Shown here in pieces: positions 46,560 through 55,774 of a stretch of 64,000 bases of DNA. A program made the position numbers and the translations under genes. The stretch comes from Rhodohalobacter sulfatireducens (GTDB lineage Bacteria > Bacteroidota > Rhodothermia > Balneolales > Balneolaceae): assembly GCF_022012475.1 (NCBI RefSeq), contig NZ_JAKLWS010000021.1, positions 1 through 64,000 of the forward strand, written 5' to 3'. Under the pieces are notes generated by a model that saw only the letters and a list, made by a program, of their open reading frames with translations, was not told the origin of the DNA and did no database searches. Positions within the stretch are counted from its first letter, which is position 1, and each line of letters begins with the position of its first letter.

Positions 46560-47366
46560 ATGGGAAAAGCTCTTATAAAATTTAAGAAGCATAAAACTGC
46601 CAAAAAACAGATCGACGAACTTTTTGAAGAGTCTACCTATGCTAATGTTATTCATTACTCATGTGAAAGCTTCTATGATCGACCTGACGGAGCTACTCCA
46701 AGAATAACATCAATTGCAGTAAGAAATTTAGGTTCGAGACAAACGAAATCATTTTCAATCCACAAGATTGCTGAGAAAGAGCAAGTTCCATTAGACAAAA
46801 TTTCTAATAATTATGATGATTTAGAGCGTGAAATGCTTGATGGATACTTTGAATATGTGAGAGAACATGCTACTTATAAATGGTTGCATTGGAATATGAG
46901 GGACATTAATTATGGCTTTAGTGCAATTGAATATCGATATGAAGTACTTGGTGGACAACCCACTAAAATTGATGACGGAAAAAAATATGATTTGGCTAAA
47001 ATATTAATTGAGGCATATAGGGCCAATTATATCAATCATCCTAGACTAGAAAGCTTACTAAAGAAAAATGATATTACGGCACTGAATTTTCTAAATGGAG
47101 CTGAAGAAGCTGAAGCATTTGAGAATGGAAATTATGTGAAACTTCACCAATCAACTCTTCGGAAAGTTGATGTAATGGCTAATATTGCTGGTAGATTTAG
47201 AGAAGGGGATTTAAAAACTAATATTTCAAATTTAGACTTGTTTAGTTTGTACCCGAGAGCAGCTTTAGAATGGCTTAAGGAACATTGGATCATTTCACTT
47301 TTGGGTATATTAGCTGCGTTGTTTCGTATTATTCGGTTTTTATTTTGGATATTTGGTGATGCCTAA
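46560..47366 (+). CDS. cassette-borne protein with DEDD-exonuclease-like pattern and C-terminal membrane helix
   Basis: This 268-aa protein belongs to no family I can name. Its layout recalls DEDD 3'-5' exonucleases. HYSCESFYD followed by PRITSIAVRNL resembles the ExoI strand (though the first Asp is Ser), WLHWNMRDINYGF resembles ExoII, and LHQSTLRKVDVMANI resembles ExoIII. A transmembrane helix ends the protein (about 243-266), so it would be membrane-tethered. Its stop codon lies inside a GCCTAAC half-site. Fold and activity are inferences. Confidence 0.7.
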   Translation: MGKALIKFKKHKTAKKQIDELFEESTYANVIHYSCESFYDRPDGATPRITSIAVRNLGSRQTKSFSIHKIAEKEQVPLDKISNNYDDLEREMLDGYFEYVREHATYKWLHWNMRDINYGFSAIEYRYEVLGGQPTKIDDGKKYDLAKILIEAYRANYINHPRLESLLKKNDITALNFLNGAEEAEAFENGNYVKLHQSTLRKVDVMANIAGRFREGDLKTNISNLDLFSLYPRAALEWLKEHWIISLLGILAALFRIIRFLFWIFGDA

Positions 47367-47460
47367 CAACGGTTTCAACACGATCTTGACCGCTGTTTAC
47401 CGGTTTAAAAAATGTGGGCTAAAAGAAGTTCCGAGTTTAAATTAGATTAACGGCCAATAA
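47361..47460 (+). other. truncated attC-like site
   Basis: GCCTAAC (47361-47367), a perfect attC left-core consensus (RYYYAAC), overlaps the stop of the preceding gene and continues AACGGTTT. The matching right arm and GTTRRRY core are not found in the following 150 bases. It looks like an attC site whose right half was lost. Confidence 0.45.
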
Positions 47461-47493
47461 GATTAAACCGCATGCCATTTTAGAAAAGTGTAT

Positions 47494-47630
47494 CTAATAC
47501 CTGCCTTTCACTCCACCGGTAAAGAAAAAATAAAATGCATCACTTTCACTGTTTCCTGCACGAGTGCCGCCGGTCGCTGCTATGATTACATACTGTTTGC
47601 CGTCAATTTCATAGGTGGAGGGCACGGCAT
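47494..47630 (-). pseudogene. remnant of a PQQ-dehydrogenase gene (C-terminal end)
   Basis: Read on the minus strand, this stretch encodes AVPSTYEIDGKQYVIIAATG then GTRAGNSESDAF before diverging and stopping at 47494-47496. It matches the last blade of the intact PQQ-dependent dehydrogenase at 51.6-53.7 kb almost residue for residue. Nothing upstream of 47630 continues the homology. It is a leftover of a second copy. The rest of 47367-47677 holds no gene. Confidence 0.85.
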
Positions 47631-47677
47631 CTGACATCGCTGACTCATTCTATTCTACAACATTCATTTTTTCAACT

Positions 47678-49939
47678 TCACATCGACCGTAATATTTGGT
47701 TCATTTTTTCGGTTACTTCCTGTGCGTTGTAACGATTGAAGATAAGCGGCGGCTTAGATTTGATAACATTGTCAAAAGGACCATCCGTGCTAACCAGTAC
47801 ATGTAGGTTCCGCAACTCATTTTTAAGTCTTTGAGCCAGTTGTGTGTCAGGTTCCTTGCTGCCCGGCTTCACCATTTCCACCCCTAAAAAGAGGCCCGAT
47901 CCCCGCACATCACCAATGCAGTTGTGTTCTTTTTGCAGTTCCAGAAATAGGGATTTATAGTAATCACCAACAGCCTTTGCATGCTGTTGCAATTCTTCCT
48001 CTTCTATCACATCCAGCACAGATAGCCCAATTGCACAAGTGACCGGGTTCCCGCCAAATGAACTAAAAAATTCTACTCCATGGCTAAAGCTTTCGGCAAT
48101 CTCATCTGTACAAACCACAGCACCGACCGGGTGACCGTTACACATTGGTTTTCCTAAAATCACCATGTCTGGGATTACATTCTGAGCTTCAAACCCCCAG
48201 TAATAATCTCCCAACCTACCGAAGCCTGTTTGTACCTCATCAGAAATAGTAACACCGTTCTGCTTTCGGATCGCGGGATAGATCTCTTGCAAATAACCCT
48301 TTGCAAGAGGGACTTGTCCGCCACACCCTACAATCGGCTCTGAAATAAAAGCGGCTATGGATTCGGCTGAATTCTCTATCTGCCTGATGGAATCCTCTGC
48401 ATAAGCCGCACCGGCTGTACCATCATTCTTAGTATAGCGGCCATGATAGGTATCCGGAATAGCCGTTTTGAGGATATGTGCTTTTTGGCCCTGCCCTTTC
48501 GGGTCACTAAATTTATAATCTGAAATATCGGTACCAATCAGGGTATTACCATGGTACCCGTGCTCCAACACCATCATCGTATCTGCACCGGTATAGTGCC
48601 TGGCCATACGGATAGCCAGGTCGCTGGCTGCGCTGCCAGAATTCACAAAAAAAACCTTATTGAGTGAAGGAGGAAAGGTTTCCAGTAGCCTTTCAGCGTA
48701 TTCCGGTAACAAGTCATACAGGTAACGGGTATTGGTATTAAGCCTTGCCATCTGTTTCTGGCCGGCTTTAACCACTTTAGGGTGGGAGTGCCCAACATGG
48801 GGAATATTGTTGTAAGCATCCAGGAAAGAATTTCCGTACGCATCATACATATACTGGAAGGCTGCTTTTTCCATATATATGGGTTTTTTATAGCTGATCG
48901 AGAGGGCTTTGCTGATGGATTTGAATCTCTTTTCAAGCCTGTTTTCGATCTCCGGAGGAGGCTGAACCGTGATGTTGAGCGATTTTTTAAATCGATTTTC
49001 AGCGCCTTTCGGATGAATCCCCAGCCAACGCTTAAACAGTTCCCATGCTTTCTTTTCGCTGCTCAAAGCGTAGCGATTGTCCGGTTGGTCCAGACGTGAC
49101 TGTGCTGAATTACAGACGCTGATACATAGACGGGCTGCAATCAGGTAATATAGCAGATGGAGTTCAAGCTCTTCCAGGGGATTGATTTCGTGATACGCCT
49201 TCAAGATGATGCAGGCCCATTCGAGCGGATCATCTTTATCATAAATTGCATAGGTAATCGCCACAGCCAGCTCATTGATCAGTGGTGAATATGCCAGGTC
49301 CCCGAAATCGATGATACCACTGATTTCATGGTTTTTGGTCAAAACATTCCATTCATTGGCATCATTGTGAATGATGGACTTCCGAAGGTTTGGCAGTTCA
49401 GGGACAACTACCTCATCAAACTGCTGAAAAAAGTAGCGGACAATGCTCCGGTCTCTTGCGGATGGTATAGCCTCAATCAATGGTTTATTCAGATGAAGAT
49501 ATTGGATATCCCATTCCCACTGCCGGGATTGTATATCAGGATGACTAAGTGAGTTCAGATCTTTATCCATCCGAGCCAAAAAGCGTCCGAGTGAGGCGTA
49601 AACTTTAGGATTAGCCGGAATGTCACCTAAAAATTCACCTTCCAGGTAGGTGAGCATTCTATAGATGGTTTTTTGGCCATCCAAATCCGCGATATCAAGG
49701 TCATCACCTGATGAGATCGCAATTGGTTCAGGAATAGATCCTCTAAAAGAGCTTTGCAGGGCGTACAAAATTTCGTTTTCCGCTTCCAGCAGGTTGAATG
49801 TCTCTCGGGTGTAGGGATACGTTTTTAGAATAAACCGATCATTTCTGTCTGTAATCAGATAGTTGGCATTATTATAACCCGCCAGTTTTTTGATGGATGA
49901 AGGTTCAAATCCGTAACGTTTCTGTATCAGGTTTTTCAT
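47678..49939 (-). CDS. fused APH-type kinase and class III aminotransferase/phospholyase
   Basis: This 753-aa protein joins two enzymes. Residues about 1-310 form an aminoglycoside/choline kinase-like domain (catalytic HNDANEWN at about 193 and IIDFGD). Residues about 330-753 form a class III PLP aminotransferase fold (FVNSGSAASDLAIRMARHYTG, SDEVQTGFGRLGDYYWGFE, PLP lysine in ILGKPMCNGHPVG). This pair resembles hydroxylysine kinase plus the 5-phosphohydroxylysine/ethanolamine-phosphate phospholyases. A kinase that feeds a phospholyase is therefore likely. The substrate is inferred, not shown. Confidence 0.88.
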   Translation of the reverse strand: MKNLIQKRYGFEPSSIKKLAGYNNANYLITDRNDRFILKTYPYTRETFNLLEAENEILYALQSSFRGSIPEPIAISSGDDLDIADLDGQKTIYRMLTYLEGEFLGDIPANPKVYASLGRFLARMDKDLNSLSHPDIQSRQWEWDIQYLHLNKPLIEAIPSARDRSIVRYFFQQFDEVVVPELPNLRKSIIHNDANEWNVLTKNHEISGIIDFGDLAYSPLINELAVAITYAIYDKDDPLEWACIILKAYHEINPLEELELHLLYYLIAARLCISVCNSAQSRLDQPDNRYALSSEKKAWELFKRWLGIHPKGAENRFKKSLNITVQPPPEIENRLEKRFKSISKALSISYKKPIYMEKAAFQYMYDAYGNSFLDAYNNIPHVGHSHPKVVKAGQKQMARLNTNTRYLYDLLPEYAERLLETFPPSLNKVFFVNSGSAASDLAIRMARHYTGADTMMVLEHGYHGNTLIGTDISDYKFSDPKGQGQKAHILKTAIPDTYHGRYTKNDGTAGAAYAEDSIRQIENSAESIAAFISEPIVGCGGQVPLAKGYLQEIYPAIRKQNGVTISDEVQTGFGRLGDYYWGFEAQNVIPDMVILGKPMCNGHPVGAVVCTDEIAESFSHGVEFFSSFGGNPVTCAIGLSVLDVIEEEELQQHAKAVGDYYKSLFLELQKEHNCIGDVRGSGLFLGVEMVKPGSKEPDTQLAQRLKNELRNLHVLVSTDGPFDNVIKSKPPLIFNRYNAQEVTEKMNQILRSM

Positions 49940-50278
49940 GCTAGGATGTTTTCATTTGGGCGAAAAATATCACTCTTGAATAAAAAATCGTAAAGTTTTG
50001 ATAAACTGTCTCGTTATGCCTCTCATCGGGGTAAACTGGTCTTTTCTTTTTAATATTCTGGTAAATTTTGTTGTTCATATGATGAAGAAGCACGTGCATT
50101 TCAAATAACATATAATCTACTCGGCGCTATAACCGTCCATTAATAATATGTGATTAATAATTTAAACAGATAAATCCCCGAACCCATTTTACGCCATTGC
50201 TTTATAGTAATTTCATGTGGTTTTCGCTACAATCCAAGTGTTAAATACCATCATACTCACAACCATGATTCTATATTT
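49940..50278. other. intergenic region, no gene seen
   Basis: These 339 bases separate the divergent kinase-aminotransferase and hydrolase genes. They are A+T-rich, contain no convincing open frame and no strong inverted repeat, and presumably hold the two promoters. Confidence 0.5.
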
Positions 50279-51235
50279 ATGAACCAGACAAAAATATTCA
50301 CCCTCATCTCACTGTTATTATTTGCTACATCCATACTTTTCTTCACTGCATCTGCGATAGCCCAAGACGGGACGATCTACCCGCTTGATGCCCCTGAAGA
50401 ACCAAACGCTATTCCATTGATCACCGGCGGCGTTGAGGATCAACCCGCGTCGGAGACCTGGTTTCGTCAGTGGGGAGACCCCATGGCGAGGAATATCACC
50501 GAGGCAACCCTCACCCCTTTTCTGCCTGATCCCGCTAAAGCGAATGGCGCAGCCGTGATTGTAGCGCCCGGCGGTGGTTTCAGATGGCTGTCGATGGGTA
50601 ACGAAGGCTGGGAAGTTGCACAAGCACTCGCTGACCAGGGGATTGCTGCTTTTGTATTGAAATACAGGCTTCACCCAACCCCGGTGTCACTCGATGATTT
50701 CCGGGACTGGATGAATCGACCTCGCCCCGCTCCATCTGATTCTTCCGATGATGATCAAAATGATGATCCGCCAAGTCCCCCGCGTATGGACCTGGCAAAC
50801 CAGCTTGAAGATGCAGAGTCTGCATATGCCATGATTGTTGACCGTGCAGAGGAATGGGGCGTGGATACCGATCGAATTGGTATGATTGGATTTTCAGCCG
50901 GTGCCGACCTTACGATGCACTCCACACTCAATTCCGAAACCATGAAGCTGGCTTTTATCGGTCCGATTTATGGCGGCATGGGACCGGTTGAAGTTCCGGA
51001 TAACGCTCCTCCAATGTTTAATGTAATCGCCACCGATGATTTTCTGTTTGGCGGACAATTTGGAGTCATTAAATCGTGGTATGAAGCCGGGATTCCTGTG
51101 GAGTTTCATCTGTACCAAAATGGCGGCCACGGTTTTGGACTCGGAAATCCCGACCGTACCAGCAACCGTTGGTTTGATGCTTTCATCCATTGGTTAGATG
51201 TGAACGACTTTCTCGCTGCCGATTCAGAAAGTTAA
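50279..51235 (+). CDS. secreted alpha/beta hydrolase (carbohydrate esterase-like)
   Basis: This 318-aa protein has a signal peptide (about 1-28, ending AIAQ) and an alpha/beta hydrolase fold. The oxyanion segment VIVAPGGGFRWLSMG, the nucleophile elbow GMIGFSAGADL (Ser about 206) and the His in NGGHGFGLG are present. The layout matches acetyl-xylan/feruloyl esterase-like (BD-FAE) enzymes. A Pro/Asp-rich insert (about 150-175) is unusual. It likely deacylates a sugar polymer or small ester. Confidence 0.87.
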   Translation: MNQTKIFTLISLLLFATSILFFTASAIAQDGTIYPLDAPEEPNAIPLITGGVEDQPASETWFRQWGDPMARNITEATLTPFLPDPAKANGAAVIVAPGGGFRWLSMGNEGWEVAQALADQGIAAFVLKYRLHPTPVSLDDFRDWMNRPRPAPSDSSDDDQNDDPPSPPRMDLANQLEDAESAYAMIVDRAEEWGVDTDRIGMIGFSAGADLTMHSTLNSETMKLAFIGPIYGGMGPVEVPDNAPPMFNVIATDDFLFGGQFGVIKSWYEAGIPVEFHLYQNGGHGFGLGNPDRTSNRWFDAFIHWLDVNDFLAADSES

Positions 51236-51551
51236 AAAAAGAGTACTCGTACTTTATCTTTTCATGAACTCATTTTGAATGATTGTTAAACGTGAGTTCG
51301 TCTTAAAAACTTTGAATATTTCGCTCCTCTCCTACCTGCCCTCAACACGTCGGTGTGTAAGGAGAGGTGAGATAAGTAACCTTGTGAAATCAGGCTTCAA
51401 ACTTAATCTGATTTTGGTTTTCACACCGGGATACCTCTGGTACAACCACCCCTAAATCCCCTCCTTTTTAAAAAAAGAGGAACTGTTTCAGTGCTTTTAC
51501 ATTCATTTTATATCGAACTCAGGTTAAGTATATAATCAATAATAAAGCCGG
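51236..51551. repeat. intergenic region with a short hairpin
   Basis: These 316 bases lie between convergent genes. CCTCTCCT (51326-51333) faces AGGAGAGG (51360-51367), and a purine/pyrimidine-rich imperfect dyad lies near 51460-51485. Both are in the style of the hairpin repeats between eboE and eboF. No gene is seen. Confidence 0.5.
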
Positions 51552-53702
51552 TCACTGTTCAGGCAGAGAGAAAGCGATAAAGGCGTCACTTTCACTGTTA
51601 CCTGCTCGGGTGCCTCCCGTCGCTGCAATGATCACATACTGCTCGCCGTCGATTTCATAAGTGGATGGCACGGCATACCCAACAGCTGGCAGTTGATATT
51701 CCCAAAGAATTTCCCCGGTATTTTTATCAAAAGCCCTGAATTTTTCATCTGCAGTTGCACCAATAAACACCAATCCACCGGCTGTAACCAGGGATCCACC
51801 CATATTAGGTGTTCCTGTTACCGGAATTTCCCGTTCAGTCAGTTCAGAATACTCACCTAAAGGCACTTTCCAAACAAGTTCTCCCGTATTCAGGTCAATA
51901 GCATTCAGTGTTCCCCAGGGTGGTTTTGTTGCCGGGTAGCCCTCTTCATCAAGAAATGACCGGTATGCAAAATCCACGGTATACGTAAAACTGGAATCGA
52001 CCTCTGTGCCCTGCTCATTAGAAGCTTCTACGGGTTCAATTTCATCTACATTAAACAGGTATTCAACAATGGCTTCTTTTTCTTCTTCTGAGAGATAAGG
52101 GAAGGCAGGCATTTTACCACCCTGACCCGTTTCCATGATTTCCATGATCTGAGATTTTGAGAATCGCTCTTTTACGTTGACCATTGATGGAAACTGAGTG
52201 GGCTCGGGGCCACCCGGCTGGCTGTGGCAGCTTGCACAATTTACTCGATAGATATTTTGTCCCCTGGCCAACGAATTATCTATATCTATTGATGGTTCAC
52301 TTACCTTTGTCAGACGAAATGTATTGCCATATTCATTTGCATTGATATAGAGCATAGCGGTTTCGGGATCGAATGAGGCTCCTCCCCAGAGAGCTCCCCC
52401 GCGGGTTCCCGGAAAAAACAGGGTTTCCCGTTCTCCAACAGGCGTAAACAACCCTTTATAGTTTAATTCCCTGTATCGCTGCAAAGCAAATTCCCTGGCT
52501 TCGGGAGAAATATTCGTCAGATCATCTTCACTAATATGTTGACGAACAAACGGCTCCGGTTTTACAGGAAATGGTTGCGTTGGCCATGATTCTTCTCCAT
52601 CAATATTCGATTGGGGAACTGCCCGCTCTTCAATTGGAAATATAGGTTCACCGGTTTCGCGGTCCAGTACAAATACAAAACCGTGCTTGGTCACTTGCGC
52701 GAGGGCATCTATTTCCCTTCCATTTTGCTCAATTGTAACCAGGTTCGGAGGAGCCGGCAAATCATAATCCCACAAATCATGATGAACAACCTGGTAGTGC
52801 CAAACATATTCTCCGGTATTGGCATCCAGGGCAAGGATTGAGTTTGCATATGAATGTTTTCCCGGTCCGCGAGTACCCGGTGTGTAGAAGTCAGGTGCAG
52901 ACGACCCCGTGGGTACGTACACAATTTCTCTTTCAACATCCAGGCTCATCCCGGACCAGTTATTGGCTGCACCCGCTACCTGCCATGCCTGTTCTCCCCA
53001 TGTTTCAGCTCCTTCCTCTCCCGGATGAGGAATGGTATGAAACATCCATTCGATCTCACCGGTTTTTGTATTGAATGCACGAATATGACCCGGCGACGCA
53101 TTAAATCCTTCTCCAACGGATGAACCCAGGATGAGAAGATTTTCAAAAACAATTCCCGGCGAGGTTGCTCCGACTGAAAGCAGAGCCGGATCTCTTTCGA
53201 GCCCCTCTCTTAAATCAACCGACCCTTCATTTCCAAATGTAGTAACCAGAGAACCCGTTTCTGCATCAAGAGCATATAAATAGGAATCTGCCGTAAAGAA
53301 AATTCGCTTGTCCTCATTCTCCTCCCAGTAGGTCACTCCCCTGTTCACAGATACAGGATTTTTTCCTTCAAATGGATCGAATATCCAGAGAAGTTCTCCG
53401 TATTTCGCATCCAGTGCGGCCACTTTTATTCCGGGGGTTGTCAGATAGACCACGCCATTCACAATAATTGGATTAGCTTGACTTCCAGCGGGGCGCTGAT
53501 CTCCTGAATTGTATACCCACGCCACTTCAAGATTATTCACATTTTCCCGGTTGATCTGATTTAATTGCGAATAGCTGCTGCTTGTGGGATCGCCCTTATA
53601 AACATTCCACTCAATATATGAGTTTTCGTTGATTTGACAGCCCATAGCCAAAAACAAAGAAAGAAGCGGGAGTACAACGTATATATTTTTTATTAGACTC
53701 AA
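51552..53702 (-). CDS. PQQ-dependent dehydrogenase with embedded cytochrome c domain (lipoprotein)
   Basis: This 716-aa protein has a lipoprotein signal (LFLAMGC, about 16-22). Propeller blades with tryptophan-docking repeats (VAALDAKYGELLWIFD, ILALDANTGEYVWHYQ, LNAIDLNTGELVWKVP) surround an inserted heme c domain with CASCHS (about 490). This is the quinoprotein glucose dehydrogenase-like layout. It would oxidise a sugar or alcohol at the envelope and pass electrons to its own heme. A degraded second copy of its 3' end lies at 47.5 kb. Confidence 0.92.
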   Translation of the reverse strand: MSLIKNIYVVLPLLSLFLAMGCQINENSYIEWNVYKGDPTSSSYSQLNQINRENVNNLEVAWVYNSGDQRPAGSQANPIIVNGVVYLTTPGIKVAALDAKYGELLWIFDPFEGKNPVSVNRGVTYWEENEDKRIFFTADSYLYALDAETGSLVTTFGNEGSVDLREGLERDPALLSVGATSPGIVFENLLILGSSVGEGFNASPGHIRAFNTKTGEIEWMFHTIPHPGEEGAETWGEQAWQVAGAANNWSGMSLDVEREIVYVPTGSSAPDFYTPGTRGPGKHSYANSILALDANTGEYVWHYQVVHHDLWDYDLPAPPNLVTIEQNGREIDALAQVTKHGFVFVLDRETGEPIFPIEERAVPQSNIDGEESWPTQPFPVKPEPFVRQHISEDDLTNISPEAREFALQRYRELNYKGLFTPVGERETLFFPGTRGGALWGGASFDPETAMLYINANEYGNTFRLTKVSEPSIDIDNSLARGQNIYRVNCASCHSQPGGPEPTQFPSMVNVKERFSKSQIMEIMETGQGGKMPAFPYLSEEEKEAIVEYLFNVDEIEPVEASNEQGTEVDSSFTYTVDFAYRSFLDEEGYPATKPPWGTLNAIDLNTGELVWKVPLGEYSELTEREIPVTGTPNMGGSLVTAGGLVFIGATADEKFRAFDKNTGEILWEYQLPAVGYAVPSTYEIDGEQYVIIAATGGTRAGNSESDAFIAFSLPEQ

Positions 53703-53933
53703 TCTTCGGTAGATAATTTAGAGATTTCTAATTCATCTTAAGTTAGTACATCAGGCATAAAAAGGTCTAAACGAAACATACTTTTTGTAATGAATCCTCT
53801 GATTGAAAATTTCTCATCATTGTTTCATCACTAAAAAGTTAAGAATTCAAATAGCTTTTTAACTTTTCATTAACTCATATTGATTGATTATTTATATCGT
53901 TATACTATACATTATCAGTTCAATCACAAGAAA

Positions 53934-55439
53934 ATGAAACGTAGTTTTACAAAATATATGAAGGTCTTTCAAAAAAATGCCGGTAATCGATCCTGGGTGA
54001 TCATATTCACAATCATCCTGAGTATTCTTTTCAGTCCCCAGTTGATCAGTCAAGATCATAATCATGATCACGAACATGAGCACGTCCATGACTCCGATCG
54101 ACAGTGGCTGGCGGGAGATCATCATATTCATTCACGCTACAGTGTTGGATGGGATTATGAAACCGATCCTCCGTCACCGATCATAGCCGGTGATGCGATC
54201 TACCCTACACCCATGAATGCGTTGATGGCGCGATATTATGGATTGAGCTGGATGGTTACGACTGATCACGGCGGACCCAATCACAGCAAGGTAAATCTCG
54301 AGCAGGCATATCCTGAGCTACTCACATCGCGAAAGGCGGTACCAGAAGTGATCCAGTTTTACGGCATGGAGTTCGATACACCCGGCGCCGATCACTCGAG
54401 CCTGATCATTCCGCATACGCATGATGAAGCGGACCGTCTTTACGAGATTGAATCTAATTTTAACAAGCGTGAACCCTACCCTGCTGATTCTACCTGGGAT
54501 ACCGAGCCCCGCATGATTGAAGCGCTCCAGGCGATGGATCAATTTCCTTCCAAACCTGTTGTGATTGCCAATCATCCCTCGCGATCCGCACCGGCACTTG
54601 GTGTTTATGGGCTTTATGATCCTGCCGAACTGCGCGACTGGAACGACACAACACCCGATATTGCAGTCGGAATGGCGGGTGCACCGGGACACCAGGCGGC
54701 TGCGTTAAATAGTGACGGTTCATTAATCCAATATCCGCGGGGTGGCTATGGAAATTTTCCGACCATGGGGGGTTTTGACCAGATGACAGCCCGGCTTGGT
54801 GGATTCTGGGATTCAATGCTTGGAGAAGGACGTCATTGGTGGATTACTGCAAACTCAGATTCGCACGTCCACTGGAGAGAGGGTGGCAGTGATTTCTGGC
54901 CCGGTGAGTATTCCAAAACCTATGTATGGGCGGATAAAAGTCATGATGATATCATCAACGGAATTCGAAACGGCCGGGTGTTTGTTACTCTCGGTGATTT
55001 GATTTCAGAACTCTATGTAACCGCAAACAGCGTAACCGATGAAGCGAGTATTGGTGGAACCATAGCCGTTGAACCGGGAAGTGATGTTCAAATAACCATT
55101 CGTTTCCTTGATCCAGATGCGATGAATGCGGCCGATCGAAATCCATCGGTAGAGCGTGTAGATCTGATTATTGGCCGGGTCACAGGACCGGTCACGGATC
55201 GTACTGCAGATACCAATCCTACTACAGAAGTGGAAGCAAGATTTTATGAGGATGACTGGGAAACGGACAGAATGTATAAAGAGATTACCTATCTGCTGGA
55301 AGATCTTGATACCAACAGCTACATTCGTATCCGTGGTACCAATGGAGAGGAGCTCGAACCTGAGATAGATCCTGCCGGTGAAGATCCATGGGCGGATTTA
55401 TGGTTTTATTCGAACCCGATTTTTATAGAGGTGGAGTGA
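53934..55439 (+). CDS. secreted PHP-domain metallohydrolase
   Basis: This roughly 500-aa protein has a signal peptide after a basic N-terminus (about 22-38) and a His-rich stretch. A PHP-type metal site follows, with GDHHIHSRYSVGWDYE, MVTTDHGGPNH, GMEFDTPGADHSS, VIANHPSRSAP and ANSDSHVHWREGG. A beta-sandwich-like domain follows (about 350-500). The ATG at 53934 is preferred to TTG 53880 because it places the basic region directly before the signal. It resembles CehA/McbA-type PHP hydrolases. The substrate is not known. Confidence 0.85.
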   Translation: MKRSFTKYMKVFQKNAGNRSWVIIFTIILSILFSPQLISQDHNHDHEHEHVHDSDRQWLAGDHHIHSRYSVGWDYETDPPSPIIAGDAIYPTPMNALMARYYGLSWMVTTDHGGPNHSKVNLEQAYPELLTSRKAVPEVIQFYGMEFDTPGADHSSLIIPHTHDEADRLYEIESNFNKREPYPADSTWDTEPRMIEALQAMDQFPSKPVVIANHPSRSAPALGVYGLYDPAELRDWNDTTPDIAVGMAGAPGHQAAALNSDGSLIQYPRGGYGNFPTMGGFDQMTARLGGFWDSMLGEGRHWWITANSDSHVHWREGGSDFWPGEYSKTYVWADKSHDDIINGIRNGRVFVTLGDLISELYVTANSVTDEASIGGTIAVEPGSDVQITIRFLDPDAMNAADRNPSVERVDLIIGRVTGPVTDRTADTNPTTEVEARFYEDDWETDRMYKEITYLLEDLDTNSYIRIRGTNGEELEPEIDPAGEDPWADLWFYSNPIFIEVE

Positions 55440-55774
55440 TTTTTGCCCCTTAACGTCAGTTTGAGCGTAATGAGGAGTATGCGACAAATGAAGACGAAAA
55501 CAAGTCATAGAAGCATCTCGTCTTCACTCCACTTTGTTCCGTTGCGCTCGATCGACGCAAATAAAAATACGTCAGAACGCAATAAGGGAGTGATTACGAG
55601 TGAATGTACACGAGACCTCTTTTGAGATTGAATCATGATGACTCAGTTCAGGAAAAACTCTGATTGAACGATTTTTGAGATGTTCAATATTCGATATTCG
55701 ATCTGAGTATAAACATATCGAATATCGCTCAATCGAACCGTCGGAAATCGAAGAGCGTTTAATAGAGTATTCTG
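55440..55774. repeat. intergenic region with an 11-bp inverted repeat
   Basis: CGATATTCGAT (55692-55702) and ATCGAATATCG (55727-55737) are exact inverted repeats with a 24-base loop between convergent genes. The first part (GTCAGTTTGAGCGTAATGAG, then a CTCGATCGAC end) resembles a widespread repeat of the Bacteroidota group. A 60-codon open frame here is not convincing. Confidence 0.5.

Noticed and set aside
55443-55625. 60-codon open frame downstream of the PHP gene
   Set aside because: It runs through repeat-like intergenic sequence, and its translation is low-complexity Ser/Arg with no support.
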